Assembly (NCBI RefSeq): GCF_900107105.1
Contig: NZ_FNOT01000004.1
Coordinates: 372,001-436,000, forward strand
Source: Geodermatophilus africanus
GTDB lineage: Bacteria; Actinomycetota; Actinomycetes; Mycobacteriales; Geodermatophilaceae
Direction of reading: 5' to 3'
Length of the DNA: 64,000 nucleotides
The notes under the pieces are model-generated. The model was not told the origin of the DNA. It made no database searches and saw nothing but the letters and a program-made list of their open reading frames with translations. Positions 60,828 through 64,000 of this stretch are shown one piece after another (position 1 is the first letter of the stretch; each line of letters begins with the position of its first letter). The position numbers and the translations under genes were made by a program.

Positions 60828-62524
60828 TCACCCTCCCCGAACACCGACGAGACGTAGGGCGTGCGGTCGAGCAGGTCCGTGGCCGCGCGGTCGGCCAGGC
60901 CGTACAGCGGTCCGGCCAGCCCGGTGAGCGCCACCGTCAGCACCACCAGCGCCGCCGTGGCGCCCACCATCGTGCGCGGCAGCGGGCGCAGCGCCCGGAC
61001 CGCGCCCGCGGCCGGCGGGAGGTCCGGCTCGGACGCCGTCGCCACCGCGGTGTGCCGTCGCCACGCGTCCTGCAGCGCGGTCCGGGCCGGGCCGTCGGCG
61101 GACTCCGCCCCGTCGAACGCGCCCGCACCGTCGGGGGGCCCCGGCCGGCGGCGCAGCGTGGCGTCCGCGGCGGCGGCGCCGGCGGTGTCCTCGGCCGGCG
61201 ACTGGTTCGGGCTGCGCCAGAACGCCCGGGTCCACACGCGGGCGACCGCGAGCAGCGTGAGCAGGCTGGTGACCACCCCGCCGGCGACCAGGGCCAACGA
61301 CTCGGCGCTGCCCACGGCGACCCCGGCCTGCAGCAGGCCGAGCTTGCCGATGAACCCCGACAGCGGCGGGATGCCGGCCAGGTTCATCGCCGGCACGAAG
61401 AACAGCACGGCCAGCAGCGGGGAGCGCCGCGCCAGTCCGCCGAGCCGGTCGACGTTGGTGGTGCCGCCCTGGCGCTCGACCAGACCGGCGACCAGGAACA
61501 GCGTCGTCTGGATGGCGATGTGGTGGGCCACGTAGAAGACCGCGCCGGCCAGCCCGGCCGCCGTCCCCAGGGCGATGCCGAACACCATGTAGCCGATGTG
61601 GCTGACCAGCGTGAACGACAGCATCCGGCGCAGGTCGCTCTGGGCGACCGCGCCGAGGATGCCCACCACCATCGTGGCCAGCGCCGCCCACAGCAGCAGG
61701 TCGTCGAGCGCGCCGCCGGGGAACAGCAGCGTCTGGGTGCGGATGATCGCGTAGACGCCGACCTTGGTGAGCAGGCCGGCGAACACCGCGGTGACCGGGG
61801 CGGGGGCGGTCGGGTAGCTGTCGGGCAGCCACGCCGAGAGCGGGAAGACGGCGGCCTTGATGCCGAAGGCGATGAGCAGCATCGACTGCAGCAGCACCTG
61901 GGTGCCCTCCGGCAGCTCGCCGAGCCGGACGGCCAGCTGGGCCATGTTGACCGTGCCGGTCGCGGCGTAGACCAGCCCGATCGCGGCCAGGAACACCAGC
62001 GAGCTGGTCAGGCTGACCACGATGTAGGTGATGCCGCCGCGGATGCGCGCCGCCGTCCCGCCGAGGGTGAGCAGCACGTACGAGGCCATCAGCAGAATTT
62101 CGAACCCGACGTAGAGGTTGAACAGGTCGCCGGCGAGGAAGGCGTTGCTCACGCCCGCGACCAGCACCAGGAACGTCGGGTGGAAGATCGACAGCGGGGT
62201 CTCCTCCGACCCGTCGGCCGCGCCCTGGCCGACGGCGAAGACGAGGACGCCGAGCGCCACGGTCGAGGCGACCACCAGCATCAGCGCCGACAGCCGGTCG
62301 ACGACCAGCACGATGCCCAGCGGCACCGGCCAGCCGCCGACGGAGACCGAGCTGGCGCCCTCGGCGTCCGCCACGAACAGCAGCACCACCGAGACGGCGA
62401 GCACCGCGGTGAGCACGGTGGTGCTGAGGGTGCGCTGGAACGACGGGTGCCCGGAGACCAGCAGCGCACCGGCCGCCCCCAGCAGCGGGAGCAGCACCGG
62501 CAGCGGGGCGAGGACCTCGATCAC
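60828..62524 (-). CDS. mnhD: Mrp-type cation/proton antiporter subunit D
   Basis: A 568-residue membrane protein homologous to complex I proton-pumping subunits: about fourteen helices, with LFNLYVGFEILLMASYVLLT, the Lys-containing FGIKAAVFPLSAWLPDSYPT and PPLSGFIGKLGLLQAG. A cytoplasmic insert of about 60 Ala/Asp-rich residues lies before the last helix (GAAAADATLRRRPGPPDGAG). GTG start overlapping mnhC. Confidence 0.93.
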
Positions 62525-63012
62525 CGGCTACCGCTCCCCGCGGGCAGGTCGATGTCGTCCGCCAGCTCCTCGACGTCCCCGTGCAGGCTGTCGGCGTGCC
62601 CGGCGGCGCGGTCGTCGGGAGCCAGCTCGTCGGGGTCGAGCTCGTCGGCGTCGAGCGCCCTCCGGGCGGCGACCCGGCGGTCCTCCTCGTCGGTGCCGAC
62701 CGCCTCGTTGCGGGCCAGCCGCCACGAGCGGTGGATCATCGCCAGCAGGAAGGCGGCCACACCGAAGGTGATCACGATCGCGGTCAGGATCAGCGCCTGC
62801 GGCAGCGGGTCGTTGAACCCCTCCGGCTCGGAGTAGCCCAGGATCGGCGCCGACCCCGCGGGCCCGCCGGTCGACAGCACCAGCAGGTTGGTGGCGTTGC
62901 CCAGCAGCAGGAACCCCAGCAGCACGCGGGTGAGGCTGCGGTCGAGCAGCAGGTACACCCCCGCCGCGTAGAGCCCGCCGATCATCACCGGCAGCACGAC
63001 CGTGGGGGTCAT
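62521..63012 (-). CDS. mnhC: Mrp-type cation/proton antiporter subunit C
   Basis: A 163-residue NuoK-like subunit with three helices: TVVLPVMIGGLYAAGVYLLL, SLTRVLLGFLLLGNATNLLV and DPLPQALILTAIVITFGVAA, the last with the conserved ALILTAIVI. The C-terminal 55 residues are an acidic tail, absent from most MnhC proteins. Overlaps mnhA by four bases. Confidence 0.92.
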   Translation of the reverse strand: MTPTVVLPVMIGGLYAAGVYLLLDRSLTRVLLGFLLLGNATNLLVLSTGGPAGSAPILGYSEPEGFNDPLPQALILTAIVITFGVAAFLLAMIHRSWRLARNEAVGTDEEDRRVAARRALDADELDPDELAPDDRAAGHADSLHGDVEELADDIDLPAGSGSR

Positions 63013-64000
63013 CGCAGCACCACCTCCCCGGGCGACAGTTCGATCTCGTCCTCCTGGTCCTCCTGGCGGTCGAGCTCCGCGCCCAGGCTGCGCAGCACGT
63101 CGAGGACCAGCCCGACGACGATCAGGTAGACGCCGATGTCGAAGAAGAGCGAGGTCACGAGCTTGACGTCGCCGAGCACCGGCAGCGTGGCCTCCAGGAT
63201 CGCCGTCTGCAGCACATCCTCCCCGAGCGCCAGGCCGGCCACGCCGGTGCCGCCGGCGAACAGCAGCCCGCCGCCGAGCAGCAGGCCCGGCGCGACCGGC
63301 GCGGCCTCACCCAGCTCGTAGCGGCCGCCGGCCAGGTAGCGCAGGACCAGCGCCAGGCCGGCGACCAGACCGCCGGCGAAGCCGCCACCGGGCTCGTTGT
63401 GACCGCTGAACAGCAGGTACAGCGAGAAGACCACGATGGTGTGGAACAGGATCCGGGTGACCACCTCGAGCACGACCGAGCGCCGCGCCGGGTCGAGCGT
63501 CGCGGTCGCGGCCAGCCAGCGGTCCCGCGGCGCCCGGCGGGCGCGCTCCCGGCCCTGGGCCAGCTGCGCGCGGTCGACGCGGTCCACCCCGCCGGTGCGG
63601 CGCCGCAGGAAGACCAGGCTGGCCACGCCCGTGGCGGCGACGACCAGCAGCGAGATCTCCCCGAGGGTGTCCCAGGCGCGGATGTCGACCAGGGTCACGT
63701 TGACGACGTTCTTGCCGCCGCCGAAGTCGTACGCCGGCCCGGGCCAGGCCGCCGAGACCGGCGTCGCGGTGCGGGCCGAGAGCGCCACTGCGCCCACGGC
63801 GGCCATGAACGCGCCCACCGCGACGGCGATGACGCCGCGGACGGCCCGCTCGCGCGGCCGGTGCCGCTCGGAGATGTCCTTGGGCAGCTTGCGCAGCACC
63901 AGCACGAACACGACGAGGGTGAGCGTCTCGACGAGGAACTGGGTGAGCGCGAGGTCGGGGGCGCCCTGCAGGGCGAAGACGACGGCGATCCCGTAGCCGG
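63009..64000 (-). CDS. mnhA: Mrp-type antiporter subunit A/B fusion, C-terminal part (cut by window end)
   Basis: The last 330 residues of a large membrane subunit, open at the window edge. ALQGAPDLALTQFLVETLTL is the conserved MrpA region, KNVVNVTLVDIRAWDTLGEI the DUF4040 part, and the C-terminal RILFHTIVVFSLYLLFSGHN plus GGGFAGGLVAGLALVLRYL the MrpB domain, so A and B are fused as usual in actinobacteria. First of the mnhACDEFG operon on the minus strand. Confidence 0.93.
   Translation of the reverse strand, partial: GYGIAVVFALQGAPDLALTQFLVETLTLVVFVLVLRKLPKDISERHRPRERAVRGVIAVAVGAFMAAVGAVALSARTATPVSAAWPGPAYDFGGGKNVVNVTLVDIRAWDTLGEISLLVVAATGVASLVFLRRRTGGVDRVDRAQLAQGRERARRAPRDRWLAATATLDPARRSVVLEVVTRILFHTIVVFSLYLLFSGHNEPGGGFAGGLVAGLALVLRYLAGGRYELGEAAPVAPGLLLGGGLLFAGGTGVAGLALGEDVLQTAILEATLPVLGDVKLVTSLFFDIGVYLIVVGLVLDVLRSLGAELDRQEDQEDEIELSPGEVVLR

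Overview
The window comes from a very GC-rich actinobacterium. Third codon positions are almost all G or C, GTG starts are common, genes overlap as GTGA/ATGA, and many starts look leaderless. Gene content (multi-copy-type DUF222-HNH endonuclease, SoxR, MarP, Crp, ArsA pair, PonA2, leuA with a leader peptide) and abundant GC-rich intergenic repeats fit a Frankiales/Geodermatophilaceae-like organism (Blastococcus, Geodermatophilus, Modestobacter type). That placement is inference; no 16S gene is present.

Layout. (1) 1-6115: the 3' end of cobQ, then mixed genes: thioesterase, FMN-binding protein, VOC protein, MazF-like protein, methyltransferase, AbrB-type membrane protein, and a small regulator coupled to a membrane protein. 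(2) 6205-16938: a cobalamin operon led by a cobalamin riboswitch: chelatase ChlI/D fusion, CobO, CobB, the cobalt importer CbiMNQO, a CobE-like protein, CobC, CobT (apparently with a CTG start) and a CysG-type fusion. (3) 16991-26311: an HNH endonuclease flanked by palindromes, an ABC exporter with its own operator and XRE regulator, a degenerate locus, a DOPA-dioxygenase-like gene, soxR divergent from an SDR-queA pair across a textbook SoxR promoter, and an FhuF-like protein. (4) 26506-47145: a block in the same order as Mycobacterium tuberculosis Rv3667-Rv3683 (acs, holin-like, ephE, marP, NUDIX, TlpA, nth, small membrane protein, crp, RidA, DUF4177, two ArsA ATPases, ponA2, metallophosphoesterase). 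whiB4 is missing, and a stressosome-like module is inserted between ponA2 and the phosphoesterase. (5) 47243-51668: tRNA-Pro, two CorC/HlyC-type proteins and an S9 peptidase. (6) 51781-58624: asd-lysC, a phospholipase D family protein, an XRE protein, and leuA behind a leader peptide and attenuator-like hairpin. (7) 59442-64000: an Mrp/Mnh cation/proton antiporter operon (G, F, E, D, C and the 3' end of A/B) on the minus strand.

The most unusual locus is 41930-44988. One protein joins an ECF-type sigma factor, a HxxxCxxC zinc-finger-like segment and a complete RsbT-type kinase. It is followed by RsbR and RsbS homologues and an orphan RsbU N-terminal domain with no phosphatase. This suggests a stressosome that captures and releases a sigma factor directly, without the usual RsbU-RsbV-RsbW relay. 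The second theme is several families of palindromic intergenic repeats. Some sit exactly at operon junctions and seem to supply the Shine-Dalgarno sequence or start-codon context of the next gene.
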